Assembly (NCBI RefSeq): GCF_037126465.1
Contig: NC_088201.1
Span: forward strand, 21,498,550 to 21,562,549
Direction: 5' to 3'
DNA length: 64,000 nt
From: Ornithodoros turicata
Taxonomy: Eukaryota > Arthropoda > Arachnida > Ixodida > Argasidae
In this document: positions 43,351 to 53,962 of the stretch, one piece after another
How the letters are laid out: each line of letters opens with the position of its first letter
Position numbering within the stretch: position 1 is the stretch's first letter
Position numbers and translations under genes: made by a program
The notes under the pieces: generated by a model
The model's database searches: none
Seen by the model: only the letters and a program-made list of their open reading frames with translations
Told to the model about the DNA's origin: nothing

Positions 43351-45051
43351 ACCATTAGGTGAGACGTACGTTGTACTTGATATTCAGTACAAGTTCTAAC
43401 TCGTTCGCACGTCTGACCAAGGACTTCGCTTGGATTCGTCTTTGGTGTGAAACATCGGGAATGCCATCGAACAAGAAACGAATACGTGAAGCCTTCATGC
43501 GCGGGCAACTTTAATACATTTAGTTTTTCCACACAAGGTCGCCACACCCTGGAATGTGATTCCCAGGGTCCTAGGATTCCGCGTGTCGCGGAAAATGCGG
43601 ATACTGACTTTGGTCACGAAAAATCACAAATCACTTTTTCTACCGCACTTAGTTGTGCACATGAAGCTTGAAAATATAATCTGACCAGATTGGAGCCAGA
43701 TTCCGCCGTTAGCAGCCGTTAGCGTGAAGAGTTGCAACGGGGCGAGATTATTGTGCTGGCGCGGGATCAAAATTACGCGCAATTTTTGTCGCCGAAAAAC
43801 GCTGGATTTCCAATTTTCAGAGTTCAGATATTTTTGCCGAGGAAAGCTAGGATCACTGATTCCTATAAATGCACCGGCTTCGTTGCCACCGTGTCTTGTA
43901 ATGACTCACAATATACTGGCTATGGGTTGTTCCACACTGTACGTGCGTCTCCCTATTTCCGCGCACGTCCGATTCTTACGCTGACTTTTATTCCTGAAGG
44001 GGCATAAATAAAAACGGAGATACGCAAAACGACACGCTTCAGAAGCCACACTGTAGGCAAATTCATAAGCGACCAGTTGTCCTTGTGATACTTTGTGTTC
44101 CAATGCTTTATTGATTTGTTTGTTTAGACAAACAAGCCCGCTCTCTCCTGCAATGTACGCAGCCTTCAGCCGACTTTTTACCTGACAGTAAACGCATACC
44201 AGGTGATGCCTTAAAAAGCTCCACTGGCCTTGCAATGATGCACATCGTTTCAGTCGCCTTCGTCTCACCACATGTGCCCGTACACTGGTCATGGTCGTTG
44301 CTTATGAATGGACATCAATCATTTTCGTGTACTTGAGATTGATGGTGATTGCCGCTAAACGAGTAGCGGTTCTTGGTGCTGTTTTCTGTTTTCATTGATG
44401 CTTCGTTGCACGAGCGACAGAAGGAACGTCAGCAACCACTCGAAAGATACGTGGTAAGCTCAAGTAGATACCCACTGCACACGAACCCGTAAACTCACTG
44501 ACAGACGTGTTTTAACTGACTAGACGACAAGATAACGCCACAGCGTCGTCCACACCTCCTTCCAATATTGGTCTCCATTATAGAGATTGGAATCGTTTGA
44601 AGGAAGTAGGGGAACTGAAAATAGCCATTCAAAGTGGCTACAAGCCACTCTCTGGTCTCTGTGGCTACAAGTGGCTCGAAGTGGCTACAAGCTGCTCCCT
44701 TTCCATATTCCACAAGTTCCTCGTTTTTCCATACAAGTCCTTGCACACTTCTTTTCCAGAAGTGCTTCGAGATTGCTCACCACGAGGACACACACACACA
44801 AATTGGATGACTGACAAAGAAATTATTACATAGGTGGGCCAAAGTGGCCATTTCCTGCAGAAACGCATGCATTAATTGGAACTAGGGTTCGGAATCCAGA
44901 GCCGTTCAGAGCTTGGGTGCACGGACGTTTCCCTCGCAACATTCCTATGGCCCCGTGCAGCGAGCTAGCCAGTGGAGTGTCACAAAGGCAGTGCTCCGCT
45001 TTCTCCGTGATACGGGCCTCCTGGGCTCCCTGTGAGCCGGGTTTCTTTTTT

Positions 45052-45197
45052 TTTCTTCTGCTTCTTCTTCGTCTTCTTATTTATTTATTTTTGTTTACCT
45101 TTTTTGTTAAGGGAATAGCAATCCGGCGTGCTGCATGGCTGACCTTTCCTCTTTTATCTTTCGGTCTCCTTTTTTCGCCAATAAATCCCCCCCCCCA
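45052..45197 (+). mobile_element. LINE 3' end, AATAAAT/poly-C family
   Basis: T-rich TTTATTTATTTTTG, then GGAATAGCAATCCGGCGTGC, TGGCTGACCTTTCCTC, AATAAATCCCCCCCCCC. Matches 25140-25227. Confidence 0.7.
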
Positions 45198-45208
45198 ATC
45201 CGTTTTTA

Positions 45209-46663
45209 CAATCCCGGGACTTCAGGATTTCTAAATGTTGATCCCGGGACGGGGTCGGGATTTCTTGCAACTATCCCCAGGATGTCGCACGGAGCTGTAT
45301 CCACCTGCACAGATACACAGTTCGCGTTTCCTGTCATCCCTACAGAAGAAAACGAAAAATAAATAAATAACTCGTCAACGAGGCAAAGGTTTCGCCACGC
45401 ATAATACTGAACGTTCGCACTGTGCCGGAATATCGACTTTACGTTGGAATGCGCCTCTTCTTGTCATGTCGTGCGGAATATCTTGTGGTTGCATTTCAGG
45501 ATATTTCTCGCGGTTAGCAGTGTGCACGAGGAGACATGACGTTCAACACTTGTATACCGGGTGTTTCAGTTAAATCCCCGGGCTAAATAATTCGCGAACG
45601 GGTACACCAATCGAAGAACTTTCTTTTTTACAAATATCTATCCGATACCGCCTACAAGCTGCACACCGTGTGAATGAGTGGGAGGCGCTCATTATTTAAA
45701 TAAAAATTCAAATGAGTTTCGTGAAAAAAACATCACTTCTAAAGCAAGGCGGTGTCGGCATTAAAATGATTACTACTCTTTTGGGAACTTCAGAGGACAC
45801 CTTTTAGACAAAGGAAGGGAGTTGCCTCAGGACAGAAGCCGCCGATATTTCGAACAGAGACTGTTCTTCTTCTGGACTTCTTCCTTTTAGACAAAGATCT
45901 GCCACCGAAGCTGGTCATTTGTTGCAGTAATTAATTGGTTTCGGTTTACATAATTTTGTCGCGGCTGGTCGAGGTGAAGCGCAAAAGGACGGTCTTTCAC
46001 TCCCTTATCCACCAATGAATTACGTCCTTGCACCAATGAATTACACCAATGAATTACGTCCTTTTATATCCGGTATACTTACGCGGCAGCTAAAACAAAT
46101 GACTTTTTTCGTATCTTCCGCTGGAGTATTCTGGAGAATGTGGCCTGTGCGAATACATGGAATGGCGCGTTTTGCTGATCTCCCCTTTTGTTCATCCACG
46201 GTAACTATTGTGTCCGATGGTCTGGAGCAGTCGAGTCGAGGTTTTTGAAACGGCTGTCTCCTTTTTCTCTTTTCACTTTCAAATATACGTATTCATAAGG
46301 ATCGAAAGAAAGAGAACGAAAGAGGAGAGATTCTGTAATATATTATGTAGCCTTATAGATTGGAAGGCTCTTTCTGATTTCGTTGAAGTTTTAATGCTGC
46401 CTGAAGGCTTTTGTCGGCTATGGCTTGCGTGGTTCACATGAGTCAGTAGCTAGCATCTTTGTGATCATGTGTCGTGAACGACGAGGTTGGTTCGGTTTCG
46501 GATTGCAAATGATATTTTCCGGGGAAGGGACGATTGAAAAGAAAAGTAGGTAAGACACCGTTCGCTCCTTTTCATTCGTACCACTAAGAAATTCGGAATT
46601 TATTATCCCGGAATTTGACCTCGCGAAATCCCGGGATTTCGGGATCCGAATCCTAATTGGAAC
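45209..46663. mobile_element. DNA transposon H2, second copy in inverted orientation
   Basis: It ends GGGATTTCGGGATCCGAATCCTA at 46663, the complement of the 41866 end. The opposite end carries ATCCCGGGACTTCAGG. A different transposon end lies inside it at 45557. No transposase is recognised. Confidence 0.6.
45557..46000. mobile_element. One-ended DNA transposon fragment (CCGGGTGTTTCAG end)
   Basis: TATACCGGGTGTTTCAGTTA is a typical TA-flanked terminal sequence. No matching right end was found before the H2 sequence resumes, so the fragment's right limit is approximate. GAAGCCGCCGATATTTCG at 45837 belongs to another foldback repeat. Confidence 0.45.
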
Positions 46664-46921
46664 ACGTGCAACACTGTAGCTAACTTTTCTCGGAACATGC
46701 ATAACCAATAGTCAGGTTCTACAATCTATTGAAAGCTCTTCTGCCTACTGGGAAGAGAGGAATCTCGTATTGACAAATTCCTCTACTTCGTGGCGAACAG
46801 CGTACTGATTGTGAGCGTGAACATCTCCTCTATTCGCTCCATTGTTGTTAATTACGTAGCAGTGTTAATAATGGAAACAAAGGCACTATGAAGGACTCTA
46901 AATAACCAGCGTTTGGTCCTG

Positions 46922-47169
46922 CACTCTTAAAAATGAACTTCACCGCATAGCACGCTCCTAGCCAACCATCATCTCAAATGATATCGTTATCTGCCCTGAT
47001 TTGTTGAAAACGGGAGGCGTACGCCTTTTTTGTGACACTTATGCTGTTCATAATTGTCACAAAAAGGCGTACGCCTCCCGTTTTCGACAAACCAAGGCAC
47101 ACAACGATATCATTCGAGATGATGGTTGGCTAGGAGCGTGCTATGCGGTGAAGTTCATTTTTAAGAGTG
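46922..47169. mobile_element. Palindromic MITE, family M1 (copy F)
   Basis: A 248 bp consensus-like palindrome flanked by TG on both sides (46920-46921, 47170-47171) instead of TA. Confidence 0.9.
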
Positions 47170-47290
47170 TGGATGGGCCCATCGAATCGTATTGCGTCGT
47201 CAAAATACATGATTAGCTAAGACTAATGAAGCTCCTCTCCTTGGCGTTGAGGGGAGATAACGAACTCGAATTCTTCGAATGTTCTAAGTA

Positions 47291-48194
47291 CAGTCGACCC
47301 CCGTTTATCCGGACGGTGCCGTTCCTGGCGAAATCGTCCGGATACCCGGGCATCCGGATAAATGAAACGACCGAATAGAAACGTCCTACAGAGCAAGGTT
47401 TAATTAAAACACAGAAATCTCGTCAATGACAGCTGTTACATAGTAGTGTATGCAGTCGATTCCTGCAAACGTTTGCTAATTGCATAGAGTTGAGCCACGC
47501 TGTTGCGCTGCTCGAAGAATGTCAGTGCGGACGCAAAGTGTCAATGTCGAAGCCTTGTTTCTCACTGGCGTCATCGGCACCGTCTTGCTACACATCATCG
47601 GAGGCAACAGCAGCTATCACACCGTCATCAGTCATAGCTGCGCACGCGTTATCATCCTTATCAACGTCAACGTAGTTAGAAACCGCAGCATCATCTACGG
47701 CAGTCACAGTGAGCCTCTGCATCAGGGATCGCAGCTCACTTAGGGGAATGTCTTCTTCGGCCGACGGGCCGTAAGCAGCAGGCCCTCGGGTTGGAGTTTT
47801 CCCCTCTAGAACCGGACAGTTACTCGAGATATTTCCAAATGACTCGACTGGTCAACGTGACCCAACGCACACAAATAGAAAAGCGGGTCATCGTGCACGG
47901 TTGTCTCCCTTACAGAGGAATGTAGGTCCCTAACGTGTGACGGGAATAACCCCAAAACAGCGAAAAGGGTGACGAAGCGGGGTCAGTGTCTCCTCTTACT
48001 CATGGTAGTCCGGATAACTGAAGCTGGATTACAAGAATTTTCTACTTTCGTTCCCTGGAATTCTTGTCCGAGTCCGGAAGCTGAAGTCCGGATAAACGAG
48101 AACAAAATACATGGAGGAAAACCCGTTCCCGTGCCTTTTGTCCGGATACCGCGGCATCCGGATAAATGAAGTCCGGATAAACGGGGGTCGACTG
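47291..48194 (-). mobile_element. Pogo/Tigger-like element with transposase C-terminus
   Basis: The perfect ends CAGTCGACCCCCGTTTATCC / GGATAAACGGGGGTCGACTG are flanked by TA (47289-47290, 48195-48196). Internal repeats of TCCGGATA occur near both ends. On the minus strand about 47830-47480 encodes EEDIPLSELRSLMQRLTVTA then an acidic YVDVDKDDNA region, as in the C-terminal tail of pogo/Tigger transposases, with stops. The DDE core and DNA-binding part are missing, so the element is non-autonomous. Confidence 0.85.
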
Positions 48195-48197
48195 TAT

Positions 48198-49255
48198 ATA
48201 TATATATATTTTTTTTTTTTTTTGGCGCCGCCAGTTGGACATGTTGGTGTCCTGGTATTTACATAATCCTGAAAGTTGCATAAGCGTGTATCTTCTTGTT
48301 ACAACTCAGTGGAGGTTAGAAAGGGCAAAGAAAAAACAAAGTATATGCGAGGCAGAATTTTTTGCAACCGAACTGCCCTGTTCGAACAAAAGCCAATTCC
48401 TCTATTTTGCAGTTCTATTTTTATCGTGGTACTACGCACCACCTCAGTTTGTTTGTGGCGCACATGAGGGCACGAAAAATGTTTTTTTCAAACGCGTTTC
48501 TCCCTCAAATCACTCCAAAGATCCCCCGTTATTATTGCGAACAATGCATGACCTAGAAGAGTTTGGGATTGTCTCACGTACGCAGTTGAATACTCCCGTC
48601 ATAATCAGCTAAATGTTATTTCTAAATGAAATATAGCAGTAAGATCTATTTTCACTGTACGTGTAAGACTTCATTTTGCGTTCTGCGTCGCGGTGTCGTG
48701 CCCCCTGTCGACGTCAAACAGGCCAAACGAAGGAACCACACGATTCGATTCTGCTTCCATCGATTTTAAGCCTAAGAGGGAGTTTTTGCGGATCAGAAGC
48801 ACTGCTCGAAAAAGATGGGATAAAGCAAGCTGTCAAATGGAAGATCAGCAACGTGATGTCAGCCAGGAGTAGGATTATCGTGTTTTCGGAACGGTTATCG
48901 TGAACACCCTTCCGATCTACTAGAACTCCCTATTAGGACCCTTTGAGCTTTCACTGTAATCCGAAAGGTTCGGGAAGATTCTCCGTGACCTCCACTGGGC
49001 CAGATATTTTTGGCGTTGCTAACCTATCCTCGAGCTTGAGGGAAACGAGAAATGGACAGGACAGAACACAAAACGAACAGCACAAGACAAGGCTCAACAA
49101 AATTTGGATTTTTCCTCAAGCCATTGTGTATGTTGCCAAGGTCGAATATACATCAGCGCACTTGCATGTTACTTTCATGTTCAACGGATATATTAGCACG
49201 GCCGTTTTGGGCCCTTCGACTGGCCGGCTCCGTTCATGTACTAAGTACAGCAGGT
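48198..49255. other. Unassigned spacer
   Basis: A 125-codon frame (48235-48612, +) follows a T-rich tract ending in CAG but lacks motifs. A GGACAGGACAGAACACAAAACG segment near 49055 resembles small repeats elsewhere. Confidence 0.35.
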
Positions 49256-49259
49256 CACG

Positions 49260-50320
49260 AACCACCTTCTGAATACTGGGGCAATATGGCATCTGGAAAC
49301 GACGATGAAATGTCAAGTACGGAAACGATAAGTAATCTTGATTCTACCGATAGTGGCAGCACCGTTGAGGAAGTAAGCGTCATTAAAAGCAGCGTTAAAG
49401 GGTCAGCGACGTGTGATGATCCGCACAGCTGTTTCCACACAATCCCTGAAGAGGAAAACGAGTTCACCGAAGTGAAGTGACTGTGCAGAACAAAACAGAC
49501 AATGACAAAAGAGCAAATTCACTGCAAGGAAAGCTGTTACCTTCGCGACTGTCCAACGAGGTGCACTACTATGAAAGATATATCACGTGAAGGTGCCAGC
49601 AGGGTGCCTCACCTCACTTCAGTGCTTTCAGGCAGGACAAGGGAAATTCCTCAAAATCTCGCAAGGAGCATCATAGCTGTAGATGTCACCATCCCTACAG
49701 CCAAGATCACCCTGACGAAACTGACGACCACATGTTCAACACCCGGTACACGCCTGTGAGCCTCGCCCTATAAGCTCCATGCTCAGATCTTACACAAGCA
49801 ATGAAATGCGACACTCCAGTGCTTGCAGCGTGCCGCGTCAAGAAAAATGCCTGAACCTTTAGAATTACGTTTCTTGGCAAAAACCGCAGGTGTTGTTCCA
49901 GACGGAGAGCACGCATGTGTATCAGTTCAAGCTAAGAGCACTACAATGTGAAATGTGCTATCCGTATAGTCACGTAACGACTTACTATGACATAAAACAA
50001 ATATGTGCAACGTGTGGCAACAGTCGCGAGAATATTCGGGGTTAAAAGAAAAAACCTCTACGCGCCAACTGTGGAGGGGACCGTCCCGCAGTGGTACATT
50101 GCAAGGGTAAAGTCCAGTTCCAATGGCACATAGAAAGAAGCAAAACAAAGTGGCCAAGAAATACACAGGGACAGACAAAAGCAAGAAAACTAAATAGCCC
50201 GGACAACCCAGGACTCAGGCACAACCTGCGAAGCCAACACAAAACAAAGAGCAGGAGGGTCTCGCAACTCGAAAATACAGCTGACATGACGATGTCTAAT
50301 GAAGGCAATTGTATTTGAGT
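49260..50320 (+). pseudogene. LINE ORF1 (gag-like) fragment with zinc knuckles
   Basis: Near 49945-50110 the frames read CEMCYPYSHVTTYY, CATCGNSREN and then ANCGGDRPAVVHC followed by FQWHIERSKTKWPRN. This is the triple-knuckle pattern of I-type ORF1 (NCGGxHPAxxxxC). The last Cys of knuckle 1 is Tyr and a stop separates knuckles 2 and 3. Upstream, an ATG at 49289 opens 63 acidic Ser/Thr-rich codons to 49480 (MASGNDDEMSSTETISNLDS). These I infer to be the ORF1 N-terminus, continued in another frame (49468-49760) with one stop. The N-terminal part could instead be an unrelated exon. Confidence 0.55.
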
Positions 50321-50331
50321 CTGAATATTAC

Positions 50332-50362
50332 AGAGAGAGAGAGAGAGAGAGAGGGGGAGGGA
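50332..50362. repeat. (GA)n microsatellite
   Basis: Eleven or more GA units followed by a G-rich run. Confidence 0.85.
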
Positions 50363-50599
50363 GAAAAGAGATTATTTCCCTACTCCTCGACGGAGCGACA
50401 GCGATAGCAGTGCACAATTATAGGGAGCCGCGCGTAAAACAGAATGCATCCAAGAACCAACCAACAAAAGAGTGGGTAATGTCGATATTAGCTCGCCGTT
50501 GTGACCAGAAAGGGATGAAGGCTGAAGGGTTGGAAGTGAGGTAAGTACGGGATGGATGAGTCCGACGTGCACTGCAGGTGTACGTTAGAGAACAAACAA

Positions 50600-50668
50600 G
50601 AGAGGGGGGTGTCGAAGTAGCTTGCCGTTGTTGGCCGCACTCAAGTGGGCATCGTCACGACTATAGCC
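50600..50668 (-). mobile_element. Tail-only LINE copy, poly-C family
   Basis: Minus strand: ATAGTCGTGACGATGCCCAC, CAACAACGGCAAGCTACTTC, GACACCCCCC. This is the same end as at 11750-11810 and 13090-13157. Confidence 0.75.
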
Positions 50669-50755
50669 AAAAAAGAAAAAGAAAAGAGGGAGAAGAGAGT
50701 CGTCGATTTCAGAGTGAGGCGTAGGCAGGATGAACGATAACGGAGGTGCACTGTA

Positions 50756-51004
50756 CACTCTTAAAAATGAACTTCACCGCATAGCACGCTCCTAGCCAAC
50801 CATTATCTCGAATGATATCGTTATCTGCCCTGATTTGTTGAAAACAGGGGGCGTACGCCTTTTCTGTGACAATTATGAACAGCATAAGTGTCACAGAAAT
50901 GGCGTACGCCCCCCGTTTTCAACAAATCAGGGCAGATAACGATATCATTCGAGATAATGGTTGGCTAGGAGCGTGCTATGCGGTGAAGTTCATTTTTAAG
51001 AGTG
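50756..51004. mobile_element. Palindromic MITE, family M1 (copy G)
   Basis: A 249 bp consensus-like copy, TA-flanked (50754-50755, 51005-51006). The G-rich inner arm AGGGGGCGTACGCC is matched by GGCGTACGCCCCCCG. Confidence 0.9.
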
Positions 51005-51053
51005 TAGATGAGAGGTGCACTAGAGTGGTCTTTCCGCGAGGCCTGAGGCAAAC

Positions 51054-51544
51054 AACAGAACTTCGCCGCACAACAAACTCCTAGCCAGCCATCATCCCGA
51101 AGGACATCGTTCTCTCCCATGATTTGTTGAAATCTGGAGGCATACGCCATTTTGTGACACTTATGCAGGTATGGTGATTATCACAAAAAGGTGTACGACC
51201 CGTGCATTCCACAAATCAAGAGTGACAAAGGTATCATTATGCACTCTTAAAAATGAACTTCACCGCATAGCACGCTCCTAGCCAACCATCATCTCGAATG
51301 ATATCGTTATCTGCCCTGATTTGTTGAAAACGGGAGGCGTACGTCATTTTTGTGGCAATTATGAACCGCATAAGTGTCACAGAAGAGGCGTACGCCTACC
51401 GCGTTGAACAAATCAGGGCACATAGCGATACCATTCGAGATAATGGTTGGCTAAAAGCGAGCTATGCGGTGAAGTTCATTTTTAAGAGTGTGTGCAGTGG
51501 TTGGCCTTCAGCGCGGTATGTGGTGAAGTTATGTTTTAAGAGTG
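51054..51544. mobile_element. MITE family M1, copy H, split by copy I
   Basis: The left part (51054-51241) and right part (51493-51544, GCAGTGGTTGGCCTTCAGCG to AAGAGTG) are one element of the older subfamily also seen at 39106. Confidence 0.75.
51242..51490. mobile_element. Palindromic MITE, family M1 (copy I), nested in copy H
   Basis: A complete 249 bp copy with TG on both sides (51240-51241, 51491-51492). Confidence 0.85.
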
Positions 51545-51703
51545 TATGCACGAGCAGTATGGGAATTGAGAGTGTATTTGTTGTTGTTGAATATGTAGGC
51601 GCGAGAAGATACTCCATTCGGACACTTACACTCTAAAAACTGAGGTGGTGGAACTGCCTGGTCTGGAACCCGCACCGGAGATTTATATGATGCATGACTT
51701 CTA

Positions 51704-51952
51704 CACTCTTAAAAATGAGTTTCACCGCATAGCACGCTCCTAGCCAACCATTATCTCGAATGACACCGTTATCTGCCTTGATTTGTTGAAAACGGGAGGC
51801 GTACGCCTTTTTTGTGACAATTATGAACAGCATAAGTGTCACAAAAAAGGTGTACGCCTCCCGTTTTCAACAAATCAAGGCAGATAACAATATAATCCGA
51901 GATGATGGTTGGCTAGGAGCGTGCTATGCGGTGAAACTCATTTTTAAGAGTG
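51704..51952. mobile_element. Palindromic MITE, family M1 (copy J)
   Basis: TA-flanked (51702-51703, 51953-51954). The arm changes GAGTTTC and TTGATTTG are matched by GAAACTC and CAAATCAA in the other arm. Confidence 0.9.
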
Positions 51953-52840
51953 TAGACGAGAAAAATGTGCTTCTCACGATCCGCTTTTTTTCGTGACTTT
52001 CAGTTGATTGCAGAGAACCCTTGCCGTGGTGGTCGGATTCGAGATCGCACGACGGAAATTAAACTCTGTAGGAAACAGCAGCACGTAGAGCGGTGAAAGG
52101 GGAAGAAAAAAAACCGGCAGCAACAAGGAAAGGCGTCGCTTCCAACCTGCTGAACAGGAAGAGACTCTCCTGACCCAGATTAGTATTGCATCTGCTGCCC
52201 GTATTGCTAGCTTTTAATATTAATCGCGTTTTGGGGCAGCTGTTGGGTTAAACTTTTGGGCAGCTTCTTTGTATCGTACCCATAACCACGTGTCAATGCA
52301 GCTACGCTGGATTGATTTCAACGAGTTGACGCATTTGGACTGCTATTTCTATTTCCTCTAAAGCATTGGTTTCGGTGTTCCTTAATTTTTTGTGTGTGTG
52401 TATTCGGTTACAGAAGATACTGAGAATTTATTATTATAAAACCTCGGGGTGTACGCGCTGATCATTTCACTGGAACTGAATTCGCTCTATATGTATTATG
52501 CAATGATGCATCTACGGAGGCGGCCAGAAAGCAGCATAAGGACCGCATGACATTGCGAATGTATACAACACACTACACTACAATACGACGTAGAGAGATT
52601 TAAAGTACAGCAAAAAGTGAAAAAGAAAAGGAAAGAGACAAGAAAACAAAAACAGGAAGCTTTCCCTTATCTACCCGTTCAGGTTGTTTCCCCAAATTTA
52701 GCATTAAACTGCCGGGCTCTCGTGCGCGTCACCGAACAATGACTAAATTAAAACTGGAGCATGAAACACGGACGAAGGACACACGAGACGACACTTGCTC
52801 CTTGCACGTGCTTCACCGAATAAAAATCGAAATACGCTCG
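51953..52840. other. Spacer with an end of repeat U
   Basis: 52740-52800 matches the right end of repeat U (TTAAAACTGGAGCATGAAAC, AGACGACACTTGCT). Otherwise no feature is recognised. Confidence 0.4.
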
Positions 52841-52842
52841 TA

Positions 52843-53220
52843 GCAGGAGCCGCCGATATTTCTACACTCTAAAAGCAGAACTTCACCGCAGAGCACTCTG
52901 TGCGCCGACCATTGCCACGAATGATATGGTTGTCGCTTCTGATTCGAAGAGAGAGGGGGGCGTACGCCGTTCTGTGGCAATTTGGAAACATTATAATTGT
53001 CACAAAAAGGCGTACGCAGCGCTCTCTCTTGGAATCAGAAGCCATTTAACATCATTCGTGGCAATGGTTGGCGCACAGCGCGCTATGTAGTGAAGTTGTG
53101 TTTTTAAAACGGAACTCCCAATGTCCTACAGTTCTCTATATAGCCCACAAATGCCTGAATAACAGACGCGGTTGGAAATATCGGTGGCTGGCTCCCCGAC
53201 GTGAGGCTTCTGCTTCAATG
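52843..53220. mobile_element. Foldback repeat (GGAGCCGCCGATATTTC) split by a MITE
   Basis: Left arm GGAGCCGCCGATATTTC at about 52848; right arm GAAATATCGGTGGCTGGCTC near 53176 then GAGGCTTCTGCTTCAAT. A MITE fills the loop. The same family is at 22144-22296. Confidence 0.55.
52865..53110. mobile_element. MITE family M1, copy L (subfamily b)
   Basis: CACTCTAAAAGCAGAACTTC begins the element, with TA before it. The arms CCATTGCCACGAATGAT and ATCATTCGTGGCAATGG pair. The right tip is eroded. Confidence 0.75.
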
Positions 53221-53962
53221 TACTCACACTGGAGATTTCACTTAATTTTCAACTTAACTCGAAACAACAATTAAACGATGAGCGATGATGTCACGGGGTC
53301 ATAGCATAGGGTATGGCATCATAGGAAAGTCATTATGCTGCGCTGACGTATTATCACAGTGCTCAAGATGCCATCCAGATAAAATTCAACCCTCCAGGAT
53401 GCCGCATGAAGTTACATTCGCTGGAAGCCGTTATCAAGCCACCTGATCTATTCTGAGACTGTCTGCAGAAAAGCAGAACGGGCTCTGGGAGACAATATAT
53501 AATGAGTCCGATGTTACTGACGTCATCATCGCTGCGAAGACAGATGCACGGTGCCAACCGGGCTGCCTACCACTCCTCCAACCGCTGCTACTGGCCACAT
53601 TCGACTGCAGCGCATTGCTTTTGGTTGCTTGTTTTGCTGAACCGCAACATGTCATTTAGAACAGCACCATCTGGCTCATATATTAACCCACATGCATTGA
53701 GGTAGGGTATCGCAATTCCCGCGGTGAAAACACTTCATCCCATCATCATGCGTGTATTAGCTGTTGTTGTTATTAGCACGGCAGGTCACAATCTAATCGA
53801 TCGCTCAATTGCAATCCTGTTGCAAGGCTACTATTGCGCTCGCTGTACCCACGTGAATTACACATTGGACCTGGCAGCATAATAACTCTAGCGAATCTAG
53901 TGCATTTCTACCCGAGGCGACGAACCAACTGCGTAGGGTGACCCACCGGGTTTACTAAAACC
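53111..53962. other. Spacer with a LINE-like tail near 53700-53772
   Basis: TTCATCCCATCATCATGCGT followed by (GTT)n resembles the (GTT)n LINE end. ATTAGC occurs on both sides of the (GTT)n run. No exon is supported. Confidence 0.35.

Noticed and set aside
48235..48612. 125-codon frame after a T-rich tract ending in CAG
   Set aside because: The tract adjoins the end of the pogo element and is a microsatellite-like T/A run; no motif or partner exon.
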